From positions 124,001 through 188,000 of the forward strand of contig JAAVTG010000038.1 in the NCBI GenBank assembly GCA_011947345.1: a stretch of DNA of 64,000 bases, read 5' to 3'. The DNA is from Phytophthora quininea (taxonomy: Eukaryota; Oomycota; Peronosporomycetes; Peronosporales; Peronosporaceae). Every line of letters begins with the position of its first letter. The stretch's first letter is position 1. Position numbers and translations under genes: made by a program. Below the pieces are notes generated by a model. It made no database searches, had not been told where the DNA came from, and was given only the letters and a program-made list of their open reading frames with translations. This document shows positions 43,274 through 55,595 of the stretch, piece by piece.

Positions 43274-44383
43274 GGTTTCGAAGTTCCGAAGATTTTGGAG
43301 TTGCTGGTTGCTGGCAAATTGCACTATGAATTGGCCCAGGACCAGCGAAGAAGAGCACGACAATTTTGTTGGAAGAGCACAAGCCGCACTTTGCCGTGGT
43401 TGATGCCAGTCTTCGCTGCGATCATCAAAACACACACATTCTGCTGTAGCGGATATGCAGGCATGAAGTGTTTTCGTGCAGCAACGATCAATACGGATCC
43501 ATGCACTGCCAAACTTGGACGACTGCTATCGGTGAACAGCCACACGGCGAGATTGAGCCAGAGTACAGACTCGGTAGTCTATAGTTCACCATCGGCGTGA
43601 AAAAAATGCTTTACCAGTTTACCAGTCTCTGAAAACACTGTGGTTGGCTTGGGAACAGTTCGACCTATTTGCTTCCTGTGTGATAAATGCGCGGTCGAAC
43701 TTACCACCAACATTCCCTTTCACCCTTTGGCCTCGATTATCCAACACCGGCACAAGAGTCTTCTTGTGACGAGACCAACCTCGTGCTAATGGACTTCAAG
43801 ATGTATTTCTTCAGACTAGGATGCCTGTCTCAAATCGCCGAACCAGCAGGCAAAGCACATTCGCTTTCCGTCACACTTATAGAGGCCCCGACCCTCATCG
43901 CGTCTGCGGGTTCGTTCGTATCAAAACACACTTCGAAGAGGAATTGGACGCAGGCACTTCGATCGAACGTTTTGCTGGCAAACAATCAATGAGCTCCCGC
44001 AGCCAGACCGTGACCGTTACCAGCGGCCGGCTAGTTTGGGAGCTGCAGAGCCTGCTCAACTCTATTTGCTGGGTTGCCTGTGGTGTGCGACTCGCTCCCC
44101 ATTTCAACCTCCAGGTGCTCATTTCAGCAGTTTGTCCTCCTGAGGCTCCAAATGTATCTGTGTGACTCAACTCGAGGTCGTTCGCCGACATACGCAGAGA
44201 TCAAAGACGACACCACACCAGCGAGGCGCCAGCGAGCTTGACGACTTGACCGAGACCAACAGTACGATGAAGGGCAACTCATTCTCCACATCCTTGGCAG
44301 TGCGTGTGATTATGTCTGCTGCCGCAGCTCCGTTCCCAGCTCGTATACGACGTCGCGGTCGTTATCCTCTACTGATTCCACAC
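43274..44383. other. 5' flank of the transporter and unassigned sequence
   Basis: 43520-43745 is the source of the inverted copy at 34765-34978. A 114-codon plus-strand frame at 43821-44165 has protein-like stretches (THFEEELDAGTSIERFAGK) but no recognised domain. Confidence 0.4.
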
Positions 44384-45221
44384 TCAGAGATTTTTATCTT
44401 GTTCTTCCAACCATTTCTCGCGATACGCGAGGCGGATCTCTTCGAACACGAATACAGCTCCACGCAAAGCTGCCCCAGCTTGGTTCACGCAGTTCTCCAC
44501 ACGAGCCAACCTCTGCTTGAGTGCCATATTCGATGGCCTCCAAAAGCTCCTTGGTGTGCGACGGAGACTCGACACGATTTCCACTCAATGCATTTCGTCG
44601 AGAGCCTCGCGTCGAGGCTGCTCGCAGCAGTCTTGGAGATGCGGCGGTGGCGAGAAGACTGCCCTGGGCATCTCCCTCGACGGACGTTTGTCCAATCGCG
44701 CCCAGACGTGCCTGGCCATCAGTTCCGCCGCAGTTTGCTTGGTGCCATCAGATGACTCGCAGGACTTGCCGGGATGGGGACGCCATGCGTTGTTGTGTGA
44801 GCAACTCGTTTAACATGGCACACGTACGATACTTTTGTGGTATCTGTTGCATAGTGAAGGATACATATTTCTCGTCGCGGTGCTGACTTTTGTGGAAGAC
44901 GTCCCCAACGCCCCGTTTTGCGCAAACTTGGGGACCCTCCTGGGGGATGGGGCGGTCATGAGAAATCAACCAGCATGCAACACCAGCACAGCGGCAGTAC
45001 CCAGCAAACCGCGACAGTAAAGTCGTCTCGTAGAGCACGCAAAGCGACAAGAGTCTGCACCATTCATGGCATACTTGGGACGCAGAATGCAGCACATCGT
45101 TTACCACGCGAAAAAGTATCTTTTTCCAGGTTACCGGAGCCAAAAGATCCGCGCTACTGTGTCCCGTATCAAATGGTGCGTCCAAGCAGCCTTCACTTGC
45201 ATTTTCTATTGATCCACCCAC
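44384..45221 (-). pseudogene. Possible broken gene, unrecognised
   Basis: Minus-strand frames look sequentially coding: EKYVSFTMQQIPQKYRTC with NELLTQQRMASPSRQ near 44780-44900, then GTKQTAAELMARHVWARL near 44690-44745, SHTKELLEAIEYG near 44520-44560, and a helical end RLARVENCVNQAGAAL with EEIRLAYREKWLEEQDK stopping at 44384. At least two frame changes and one stop separate them. Domain identity is unknown, and the call is weak. Confidence 0.3.
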
Positions 45222-46376
45222 TCATTCCAGACCGGCGTTTGGTCTCCCGTCTCTGTCTTGGTTTTTGGTGGTCCCCTCCCCCATACAAAAGCCCAGTCAA
45301 AAAGCGCATCCCACTTCAGCTTCGACGTTGGCGAGAGCCCTCACTTCCGGATTTGCAGGCATGCTCTATCGGGGCATTTTGCACATAAAAAGCCAAAAAC
45401 CCTTTTGAAACTCTCCAGGAGTGCCCATTTTGCCGGTCGGATTCTAGGCTGTTGAAGGAGCTCACCAGCCAACATTTGCTGTTACCTACATACCGACACG
45501 TTGGGAGTTGATACACGATGCATGCCACTTTCTGTTGAAGAACTACGTTCGTCTTGGGATTCTCCAAGACGAAAAGGCTAACACGAAATCGAGTGACGCA
45601 TGGTGGTTGTGCCTATTTGTGGTCTGCAAGTTGACCGAGAAGATCCGCGCCTGCTTTCGCAAGCTGCAGTATAAAACGGTTACTATGCGCGAACAATACG
45701 CTGCTCTGAATGAACTCCACTTATCGCTGGCGTTGACATTTGAAAGCGAAATGACGAAGGTACGCCAACTGTCGATTCAGCAAAGGTCTCTGAGCATTTG
45801 CAGTGGTGCTGCCTTCACTCAAGAGACCTATTCGACAAGATTGACTCGGGACACCACAATGTTCATACATGCCGTCACGGAGTTGAAGTGGGTTTCGCTG
45901 GCATGGCTCTGGACCAATCAAACATCCACGAGCATCAAGACGGCGAAGAGGCTTTGGAAGTTTCAGCGCATCTGGCGGACATGGTAGACGAAGATACCCC
46001 GAGTTCCCACAAGGACGAAGACATGCCACAACTCAATGAAGTAAATGAACCGACTGAATCCCAGCAATCAACGAGTCAGCAAGACTTGGTGGAAGCTGTT
46101 ACTACAGCTCAGACCGTGATGGTCGACGGAATTACCGATATCAAGCTCGATATTGCAGTAGAGACCCGCGATGCGCCTCCAACGAGGTCGATTGACATCG
46201 TGAAGTGTACGGATGGAGCGTTCCGTCGTCTGCTGATCGCTCATTCAGCAAAATTACAAGAACACCTAGGTGAATCGGCAACCGAGGAGATCTGGAGGCA
46301 GCGCAAGAACCTGATCCACGAATACAAGCTAAAGCGTGATGTTTGCAGAAAGGTGAAAAATCTAGGTGATCTGTCG

Positions 46377-47334
46377 TGTAATGAACTCTTGAGGTCCTCC
46401 TGTTCCTGGAGTAGCCGCTAGCTCGTGTGCTGACCCTGCGTTGGATCCGATGGGCCGTCCGTCACTAACTTCAACACCGTTAACAACTACTGGTCGACAG
46501 AGAACCAACTGGGCTCCCTGTGCCGGTGCGTGCCCTGGCCGACACTGCCACCTATTTATTATCCTTTCTCGACAACAACTTTCCTGCCTGCTCTCAACCT
46601 TGCAGCCCCTGGCACCTCGCGAAGCGAACTCCTGCACGCCTGTCCTTACCACTTGGAACACACTGGCCCCTTACATCGCAGTACGGAGACTCGAAGACAC
46701 ACTGGTCTCCTCCCGTTCGTTCGGTCCACGCTAGCACCGTCCTGCACAGCCACCGCTGGCATCAACAACACCAACCGTCCTTCCTGCCTGCACGTCACCT
46801 TGCAGTCCTTGACAGTATCAATTGCCGCAACGCCGGTCACGGGTCGGTCGACTGTTCCCGCTTCAGCGTCCACCGTCGAGACTACCACCGTCGTTCACTG
46901 TTGGCTTCCAACTGCTGCTTCCGTCTGACGTCCACCGTTGTCACCACCGTCTGACGTCCACCGTTGTCACCACCGTCGACGTCCACCGAGTCCTTACATC
47001 CGATGTCCACCGATAACTTCCTGCTTGCTGTCGTCGGTTGCCGCACTTCTGTCGTCACCTTCTGCTGCTTGCCCTTGTCGCTGCCGATTCGAGACTACTT
47101 GCTCACGTTGCTACGCATTCGACACTTGTTCTCGTCGCCGCCGATTCGAGACTTGTCCTCGTCGCCGCCGATTGGAGACTGCCTGTTCTCGTCGCTGCCG
47201 ATTCGAGACTGCCAATCTCGTTGCTCAAACCCAACGTGACCTTTACCATCGGTCGCCCCCAAGTCGCAACCGCCCAACAATTATTGATTATCGTTTAGAC
47301 GCATCTCGGTGTCGCTGCCACCAGGTCTATTACA
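46377..47334 (-). repeat. LTR (3' LTR in element orientation)
   Basis: 958 bases, nearly identical to 49316-50273; I noted one difference, T at 46401 against C at 49340. It contains internal tandem repeats: two units of CCGTCTGACGTCCACCGTTG near 46920-46970 and four imperfect ~27-bp units built on TCGCCGCCGATTCGAGACT at 47080-47215. Confidence 0.92.
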
Positions 47335-47344
47335 CGCCTTCCTC
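47335..47344 (-). other. Polypurine tract
   Basis: The complement reads GAGGAAGGCG immediately before the LTR start, as expected for plus-strand priming on a minus-strand element. It is short and not pure purine. Confidence 0.5.
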
Positions 47345-49297
47345 AAATGAAGGGTCTTCCACGGCCCTTCCCGTGTTTGTCCATGAACAGCGTATGTCTA
47401 CTCGCCATCACCGTCTCGATATACTGGATCACCATGATATCCCTCGTCAACACGTGCTCATAACTGCTGTCATCATCGTCGCCAAAGTCTTTCCAGTTAC
47501 CCTTCTGCCGCTGTAGCATCCACTGCATTCATCGACACATCAACTACTGCCCGTCGTGCATCTACAGCTCGCCTCTCTTGCCGTCCGTTTGGTTGTGAGG
47601 GTGACCGTCACACCAGGCAGTGCACTCACAGTTGTCACTTCCTCGCAATACCGATTCCGTTGTCGGGTAGATCACCTACTGTAGGTGTTCCAATCAACTC
47701 CAAGCGCGTCACCTGAACCTCGCGACTACGATTCACTGTGACGTTCGATCTGGAAGCCGTTCTTTTGGGCATGGCCAGGAATTTGTTTTTCGTCGATAGC
47801 CGTGAGTCAACTGCCACCGCTTCCTTGACGAGCATCCGTTTGGCCCTTTTCGTCGTCGGCAGTCGTGATTCTGCGCCAACTACTACAGCTTCCTCAACGT
47901 TCTTCCTTCGGTAACTATGAACTCCTGCCGTCGACAGGCGGGACTCCACGTCCACCACAACTATTTCCTCGCCAATAGTTCGTTCGTCTTCACCGGCCGG
48001 TTGGCACCAATCTATACGAGACCGTGAACTCGTATTCTGGAAAGTCACCAGACCCAGCGGTAGAACAGTTCTATTGGGATCACGACGACTAGACGCCGTC
48101 GGACTTCAACACGAACTCGACGATCCTCGATCGCCTGTCAATGACAAGAGCAAAACAGCCCGTCGACTGCTTGCTCCGTCCAACACGTGATCTAGACAGC
48201 TCGTCAGCCGCCTGACCTCAATAACTCTTAGCTTTGCTGGTTCTGCCAGCCTCCACTCCACGTCGATCGTCAACAACACAGAGCTTTGCTGGTTCTGCCA
48301 GCCTCCACTCGTGCCATTTCTCAACATCTTAACATCGACGGCCCTCAACCGTCGATTCTCAACACCACCGTGATTTCGATGACATACGTCACCAGATCAT
48401 CACTGCCAATGCCGTCTTCCTCGCACAGGTCAACGTCGATCCTGCAACTGCTGGACTCTCGCCTTCCTCAGACGTTGGGCGTCCCTTGTTACTACCGTCC
48501 TCTGTCTTCTCACCTTCCTTAGGCGGAGTGCTATCACCACCACCATCACCAGGATCTCCACTACTGTCGTCGTTCCTGCCACGAGTACCGGTAGCCGTAA
48601 TCACGCAACGCGCCATCCTCACTTCGTGACTGTCGGTCGGCATCGTCACCACCATCATTACCATCCACCAACGGAGTCGCCATTGTCAACACTGTCGGTA
48701 TCACAAACAGCAAGGCCGAAATCCAATTCCGCCGCCATGTGCAACAAAAACCTTGCGAGATTGCCCTACTTCTTACTGAGTGTGTTGCAGTACACTGACC
48801 GCCACCGATCGCTGTCGGTATAGCCCGCCTGGTCACTTGGGCACTGGCGCACACTGGCGCACGACATCTCAGTGACATGGTCCCTTACTTCGCAACGTTC
48901 GGCTAAGACTCGGGGCACCTCCCCTCACTCTTCACAAGCAGGAAATCGCTGGTCTTCAACACCATGATCTGACCGTCGGATTCACCAAAGGGATCCCTTC
49001 TTCCACATGCCTCACAACTCCAACGACACCTAACCAGTCAACTCGATGCAGGTTCGCGTCTGTCATCCACCACCTTCAAGCCATTTCTCATTGCACTTCC
49101 GGTCGTCGGCGTCAAACCCGAAATGACCCGGCTTCTATCGACTCCTGTGGCTGTTCTTGGCCTATCTCGGCGTACCAACTATTGGAGTTGCCAGTACTTC
49201 TGACAACCACATTGTTCTACAACTTCTCATCGTCCACGGTCATCAACATTCCTCTTCTCAGCATCGTCAACACGCCAAACGCTTCAACTTTAAAACA

Positions 49298-49315
49298 GCC
49301 CCTGTATGACCACCA
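49298..49315 (-). other. Primer-binding site
   Basis: The complement begins TGGTGGTCATACAGGGGC directly after the LTR end. The leading TGG pairs with the CCA end of a tRNA. The tRNA species was not determined. Confidence 0.6.
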
Positions 49316-50273
49316 TGTAATGAACTCTTGAGGTCCTCCCGTTCCTGGAGTAGCCGCTAGCTCGTGTGCTGACCCTGCGTTGGATCCGATGGGCCGTCCG
49401 TCACTAACTTCAACACCGTTAACAACTACTGGTCGACAGAGAACCAACTGGGCTCCCTGTGCCGGTGCGTGCCCTGGCCGACACTGCCACCTATTTATTA
49501 TCCTTTCTCGACAACAACTTTCCTGCCTGCTCTCAACCTTGCAGCCCCTGGCACCTCGCGAAGCGAACTCCTGCACGCCTGTCCTTACCACTTGGAACAC
49601 ACTGGCCCCTTACATCGCAGTACGGAGACTCGAAGACACACTGGTCTCCTCCCGTTCGTTCGGTCCACGCTAGCACCGTCCTGCACAGCCACCGCTGGCA
49701 TCAACAACACCAACCGTCCTTCCTGCCTGCACGTCACCTTGCAGTCCTTGACAGTATCAATTGCCGCAACGCCGGTCACGGGTCGGTCGACTGTTCCCGC
49801 TTCAGCGTCCACCGTCGAGACTACCACCGTCGTTCACTGTTGGCTTCCAACTGCTGCTTCCGTCTGACGTCCACCGTTGTCACCACCGTCTGACGTCCAC
49901 CGTTGTCACCACCGTCGACGTCCACCGAGTCCTTACATCCGATGTCCACCGATAACTTCCTGCTTGCTGTCGTCGGTTGCCGCACTTCTGTCGTCACCTT
50001 CTGCTGCTTGCCCTTGTCGCTGCCGATTCGAGACTACTTGCTCACGTTGCTACGCATTCGACACTTGTTCTCGTCGCCGCCGATTCGAGACTTGTCCTCG
50101 TCGCCGCCGATTGGAGACTGCCTGTTCTCGTCGCTGCCGATTCGAGACTGCCAATCTCGTTGCTCAAACCCAACGTGACCTTTACCATCGGTCGCCCCCA
50201 AGTCGCAACCGCCCAACAATTATTGATTATCGTTTAGACGCATCTCGGTGTCGCTGCCACCAGGTCTATTACA
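49316..50273 (-). repeat. LTR (5' LTR in element orientation)
   Basis: 958 bases, the partner of 46377-47334. The near identity implies a recent insertion. Short open frames inside both LTRs are repeated identically and are not genes. Confidence 0.92.
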
Positions 50274-50693
50274 GTCGCTTGAAGACGCGTGGGCTAAAGT
50301 CGAACCTTGTGGTGAATTTGGAGCGCTCATCGAATTTTCTGTTGGCTTGCTCCAGGAACCCATACTGTGGAAGGGGATTTCAGTACGCTAAACGGTGTAG
50401 CTGGTCCACAGGAGAACTGCAAGTGCGTCAATACTTCGAAGTCATGGAGCTGGCAGACAGATTGGAGTCAAGCAAGAAGGTTATAGCACAACAGTGAGTT
50501 TCTGATCCAACAGAGCGTGCGTAGGCTAACCTCACTTACATTTCCATGCGTAAGCTAGTGCCCTTTAGGGTTTTCTGGCAATTCAATACATTTCCTGTGC
50601 AATGCCCCTTTGAACTTTCCCAACTCTGCCCATTTTACATCAAATCCCAGCGACTTTCAAAATGCCCCGTTTGAGCATGCCTGCGGATTTGGC

Positions 50694-53600
50694 ATGTTCC
50701 GCATCCACCGCCGCGCTCTCCGACCGATCCCTCTGCGTCCCGATGGCGCGCTGCGCGGCTTCCGCTCGCTGCCGGGCGAGGGCGCCGACAAGCGCGCACT
50801 GTTCCAGTCCAAGGGGCTCTACCGCCAGCTCGAGGAGAAGGACAGCTGCGGCGTGGGCATGATTGCCAGCCTCAAGAAGACGCCGTCGCGCGCCACCGTC
50901 GTGCAGGCCAACGAGATGCTCGTGCGCATGTCCCACCGCGGTGGCTGCGGCTGCGACCCGGCCTCGGGCGACGGCGCCGGTATGCTGGTGGCGCTGCCCC
51001 ACGAGTTCATCCAGCGGGTGGCTCAGAGCGGCGAGTTCGGAGCCCCGCCAAGACCATCACTCTTGAAAAGGAGAAGTATGCCGTGGGCAACGTCTTCTTC
51101 AACAAGAGCGCGCCCAAGAATATCCCGTTGGCCAAAAGACCTTCGACGACATGGCCTCGGCCATGGGGCTCAAGGTGCTGGGCTGGCGAGAGATGCCCAC
51201 GACCTCCAAGACGCTCGGCGCCACGTCGCTAGCATCCGAGCCCCACGTGGAGCAGGTCATGGTGCTCAATGAGAACCCAACTCTGTCCGGAGATGACTTT
51301 GAGAAGGAGCTGCTGCGACTGCGCAACGTCGTGACGTCTGTCAACGAGAAGAAGTTCTCGGACTTCTACGTCAACTCGCTCAGCAACCGAACCATCACGT
51401 ACAAAGGACAGCTCACCCCCGAGCAGCTCTTCGAGTACTACGACGACCTTTCGGCCAAGGATTTCACGTCGTACGTGGCCCTTGTGCACTCGCGCTTCTC
51501 GACCAACACGTTCCCGTCGTGGGACCGTGCCCAGCCCAATCGCATCATGTGCCACAACGGCGAGATCAACACTCTACGAGGCAACAAGAACTGGATGTAC
51601 GCTCGTGGAGGCACGCTGCACAGCTCGTACTTTGGCAATCGCACATCGGATCTACTCCCAGTGTGCTCAGACTCCAAATCGGACTCGGGCAACTTTGATG
51701 CCGTTCTCGAGATCCTCACTAAGGCCAGCTCCTGCAACCGATCGCTACCAGAGGGCATGATGATGATGATCCCAGAAGCTTGGCAGAACGACCCGCTCAT
51801 CGCCACGCACAAGAAGGACATGTACAAGTACCAGTCCTTGCTCATGGAGCCATGGGATGGTCCGGCCATGATGGCGTTCACCGACGGCAAATACATTGGC
51901 GCCACGCTAGACCGCAATGGTCTGCGTCCTAGTCGCTACTACGTCACGAAAGACGACCACGTCCTTCTGTCGAGTGAGATTGGTGTGCTCGAGCACCTGC
52001 CGGAGGCGGACATCAAGTACAAGCGCCGTCTGGAGCCTGGTAAGATGTTCCTGGTGGACTTTGAGCGCGGAATGATCGTCTCGGATGACGAGGTGAAGAA
52101 GTCGGTGAGCGAAAGCCGTCCGTTCAAAAAATGGCTCGACGAGAACCTTGTGTCGCTGTCAGAACTCACTGCGACTAGCAAAGAGCCCAAGCCGCAGCAG
52201 TCCCGCCGTCGCGCGAACTACGCAGAACTAAACCGCCGTCTCAACATGTTCGGCTTCACAACAGAAACGATGGACCTGCTGATGATGCCCATGGGCATCA
52301 ACGGGAAGGAGCCTCTGGGTAGCATGGGCAACGACGCGCCGCTGGCCGTGCTTTCGGAGCAGCCCAAGCTGCCTTTCGAGTACTTTAAGCAACTGTTCGC
52401 ACAGGTGACGAACCCGCCAATCGATCCTATTCGCGAGGAGCTGGTCATGAGCTTGATGTGCCCAGTCGGTCCGGCTGCGAATGTGCTGGATTCGACCGCA
52501 GAGCACGCCAAGCGGTTAATGGTAGAGCACCCAGTCATTTCCAACGTCGAGATGGATGCTTTGAAGAGCACGGAGAACCCGGACTGGACGCCAAAGGTTC
52601 TGGACGCTACGTTCGCTGCTGGAAGTGGCGCTCGTGGTCTTGTGGAGGCACTTTACCGTCTCTGCGAGCAGGCAACAGATGCACTAGTTAACGAGAAGGC
52701 TCCTATCATCATCCTGTCTGACAAACTGGCTGGAGTGAACCGATACCCAGTTCCGTCGCTGCTAGCTGTCGGTGCCGTCCACCAGCACCTTCTGCGAACG
52801 CAACAACGTACGAGTGTGGCCCTGTTTACTGAGTGCGGTGATGCCAAAGAGGTACACGACTTCTGCACACTGCTGGGCTTCGGCGCTGATGCCATTAACC
52901 CTCACATGGCTGAGATGGCGCTTACTAAGATGAATGACGAAGGTTTGCTGTATGCGCACTCCAAGAAGGAAATGGCGAACAGTGAGGTCTTCGACAAGTA
53001 CAGAGCTGCTGTCGGTAAGGGCATCATGAAGGTCATGTCCAAGATGGGCATTTCGACTCTTCAGTCGTACAAGGGCGCGCAAGTGTTTGAGGCTGTTGGT
53101 CTGGGCGATGACATTATCAGTATGTGCTTTGAAGGTACGAACTCGCGCATTCAGGGCACAGACTTTGAGGCGCTGTACACGGATATCTCACGCTTCCATG
53201 AGGCGGGCTACCCACTGCACTCTGACATGCTGCCGTTGATCCGCAACCCCGGTAGCTATCACTACCGTAACGACTCGGAAGTGCACTACAACTCGCCGAA
53301 GAACATTGTTGCGCTCCAGCGGGCTGCCCGCGAGAACTCTCGCGAGGCTTACGCTCAGTACGTCGAGGAGACCAATGAACTCTGCAAGCGCGTGAATCTG
53401 CGCGGTCTTTTGGACTTCAAGTTTGTCGATGAGGATAAAATGCCGAAGCTGGAAGAGATGGAGAGCGTGGCTGACATCGTCAAGCGCTTCAACACGGGTG
53501 CTATGAGTCTTGGCAGCATCTCGCAAGAGACTCACGAGGCACTGGCCGTTGCAATGAACACCCTTGGTGGACGTAGCAACACGGGCGAAGGTGGCGAAGA

Positions 53601-55414
53601 CGTGAAACGTTTCACGAAGCCTGGTGGCCCACCGAACATGCGGCGCTCGGCTATTAAGCAGGTGGCCTCAGGCCGCTTTGGTGTGACCATGAACTACCTC
53701 ACGAACGCCGACCAACTCCAAATCAAAATGGCCCAGGGTGCCAAACCCGGTGAGGGTGGCGAACTGCCCGGCCACAAGGTCAGCGACTACATCGGCTCAA
53801 TGCGTCACACGACGCCTGGTGTGGGTCTGATCTCTCCACCCCTCACCACGACATTTACTCAATCGAGGATCTTGCTCAGTTGATCCACGATCTAAAGCAC
53901 TCCAACCCGTCGGCCGAGGTATCAGTTAAGCTGGTTTCCGAGGTAGGTGTTGGTGTGATTGCTGCTGGCGTGGCCAAGGCCAAGTCAGACCACATCACCA
54001 TCTCTGGCCACGATGGCGGCACTGGTGCGTCTTCTTGGACTGGCGTCAAGAACGGCGGTCTGCCGTGGGAGCTTGGTCTTGCTGAGACCCAACAGACCTT
54101 GGTCTTGAACGACCTCCGTTCGCGTGTGAAGCTGCAGACCGACGGCCAGCTGAAGACTGGCCGCGATGTAATCGTTGCTGCTCTGCTTGGTGCGGAAGAG
54201 TACGGCTTCGCCACCGGTCCGCTGATCGCTCTTGGCTGCATCATGATGCGGAAGTGCCACTTGAACACTTGCCCTGTCGGTGTTGCCACGCAGGACCCGG
54301 AGCTGCGTAAAAGTTCCAGGGACAGCCCGAACACGTCGTCAACTTTATGTTTATGCTGGCTGAAGAGGTGCAGGACTACATGCGCCGTCTGGGCTTCCGC
54401 AAGCTCGACGACTTGATTGGTCGCGCCGATCTCCTCAAGGTGAACCAGGACGCTCTGCACTACAAGAGTCGCAAACTGGACTTGTCCCCACTTCTTATCA
54501 ACGCTAGCACGCTCAACGAGACTGCCGGCGTCAAGAAGGAGATGGAGCAGGAACACAACGTCGAGCAGTGCATTGACATGCGATTGATCGCCAAAGCCAA
54601 GGACGCGTTGGAAAAGAAGACCCCGGTGGTGATTGAAGACGTAGCCACCAACTTAGATCGGACATTGGGCGCCACACTCTCGCACGAGATCTGCAAGCGC
54701 TACGGCGAGGACGGTCTCCCCGATGGCACTGTCCACCTGAAGCTGAAGGGCCATGGTGGCCAGAGTCTGGCGTTTGGTCTGGCGAAGGGCGTTCGCTTGG
54801 ATCTGGAGGGCGACTCGAACGACTACGTCGGTAAGGCTCTTTCCGGCGGCGAAGTGTCTGTCTACCCGAGTCCGGAGTTCACCGAGGCTGCCAACCCGGA
54901 GAACGTCATCGTTGGCAACGCAGTGCTGTACGGCGCTACCAGCGGCCACGCCTTCTTTGCTGGCAAGGCTGGCGAGCGTTTCTGCGTCCGCAACTCGGGT
55001 GTTCGCGCTGTAGTAGAAGGCGTAGGAGACCACGGGTGCGAGTACATGACTGGTGGGCGTGTGGTTGTGTTGGGCTCCACGGGCCGTAACTTTGCCGCAG
55101 GTATGTCTGGCGGCATTGCGTACATCTACGACGAGGACGGCAGCTTCGAGAAGAAGTGCAATATGGGTATGGTGGGTGTTACGCCGCTGACATCGACCGC
55201 CTCGGAGGCTGAGGTCCAGGAGGTGAAGGCGCTGATTGCCAAACACGCGGAACGGACTCAATCCGTTAAGGCCCAGAAGGTTCTCGCCGACTGGGAGATC
55301 TCGGCGGCCAAGTTCATGCGGGTGATGCCGTCCGACTACGAGCGTGTGCTGCTTCAGCGCGCAGCAGTTGTGCAGGGCAAGCAGGCGAAGAAGTCTGCTT
55401 CCGCGTCGGGCTAA
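50694..55414 (+). CDS. Glutamate synthase large (alpha) subunit, four frame breaks
   Basis: GOGAT makes two glutamates from 2-oxoglutarate and glutamine. The ATG at 50694 gives a basic presequence ([16 protein letters not shown]), probably mitochondrial or cleaved, before the nucleophile Cys at about residue 52 in [12 protein letters not shown] of the class II amidotransferase domain. The central and FMN synthase domains follow; the 3Fe-4S cysteines lie in [15 protein letters not shown], with [13 protein letters not shown] upstream. The GXGXG helix domain contains GGEVSVYP and [15 protein letters not shown]. Length is about 1,574 residues, ending KKSASASG, so no fused NADH-binding beta domain is present. 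One-base shortages: C run 51043-51046, A run 51134-51137, C run 53839-53842, A run 54309-54312. Each restores the family sequence when one base is added. Confidence 0.94.
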
Positions 55415-55595
55415 GATGACTGTGGAGTATCTATCGAGTAGCAAAGACTTTTACCATGACAATATAAACCTTTCACTTTACAGCTGCCAGCAACTTCAAT
55501 GCCAATCGCAGGGAATGAGAGCACGTGTATGTGTATGGAAATCATCTATCTACCGCCCAAGGACGCAATAAATTGCACTATCGGCAGCAAGGAGC

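Larger units (their letters stand above)
46377..50273 (-). mobile_element. Non-autonomous LTR retrotransposon, full length
   Basis: A 3,897-bp element with two 958-bp LTRs, each starting TGTAAT and ending ATTACA, and 4-bp target duplications GTCG (46373-46376 and 50274-50277). The 1,981-bp interior encodes no gag, protease, reverse transcriptase or integrase that I can recognise. A tRNA primer-binding site next to the right LTR and a purine-rich tract next to the left LTR place the element on the minus strand. It resembles a large-retrotransposon-derivative type element, mobilised in trans. Confidence 0.85.
45450..50495 (+). pseudogene. Unrecognised gene interrupted by an LTR retroelement
   Basis: The left part runs from about 45450 to 46376. 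It has PTRWELIHDACHFLL, a helical region (MREQYAALNELHLSLALTF), an acidic Ser/Gln-rich stretch (EVNEPTESQQSTSQQ), and IEEIWRQRK-like helices near 46290-46370. One base appears missing at 45782-45786. The frame then enters the LTR at 46377. The right part resumes at 50274 (SLEDAWAKVEPCGEFGAL) and, after a frame change, ends with QVRQYFEVMELADRLESSKK at 50495. No start codon was secured and no domain recognised. The 4-bp duplication GTCG on both sides shows that one sequence was split. Confidence 0.5.

Noticed and set aside
46441..47290. Several 60-190 codon plus-strand frames repeated at 49380-50237
   Set aside because: They lie in the two copies of the LTR and overlap in all frames; there is no domain.
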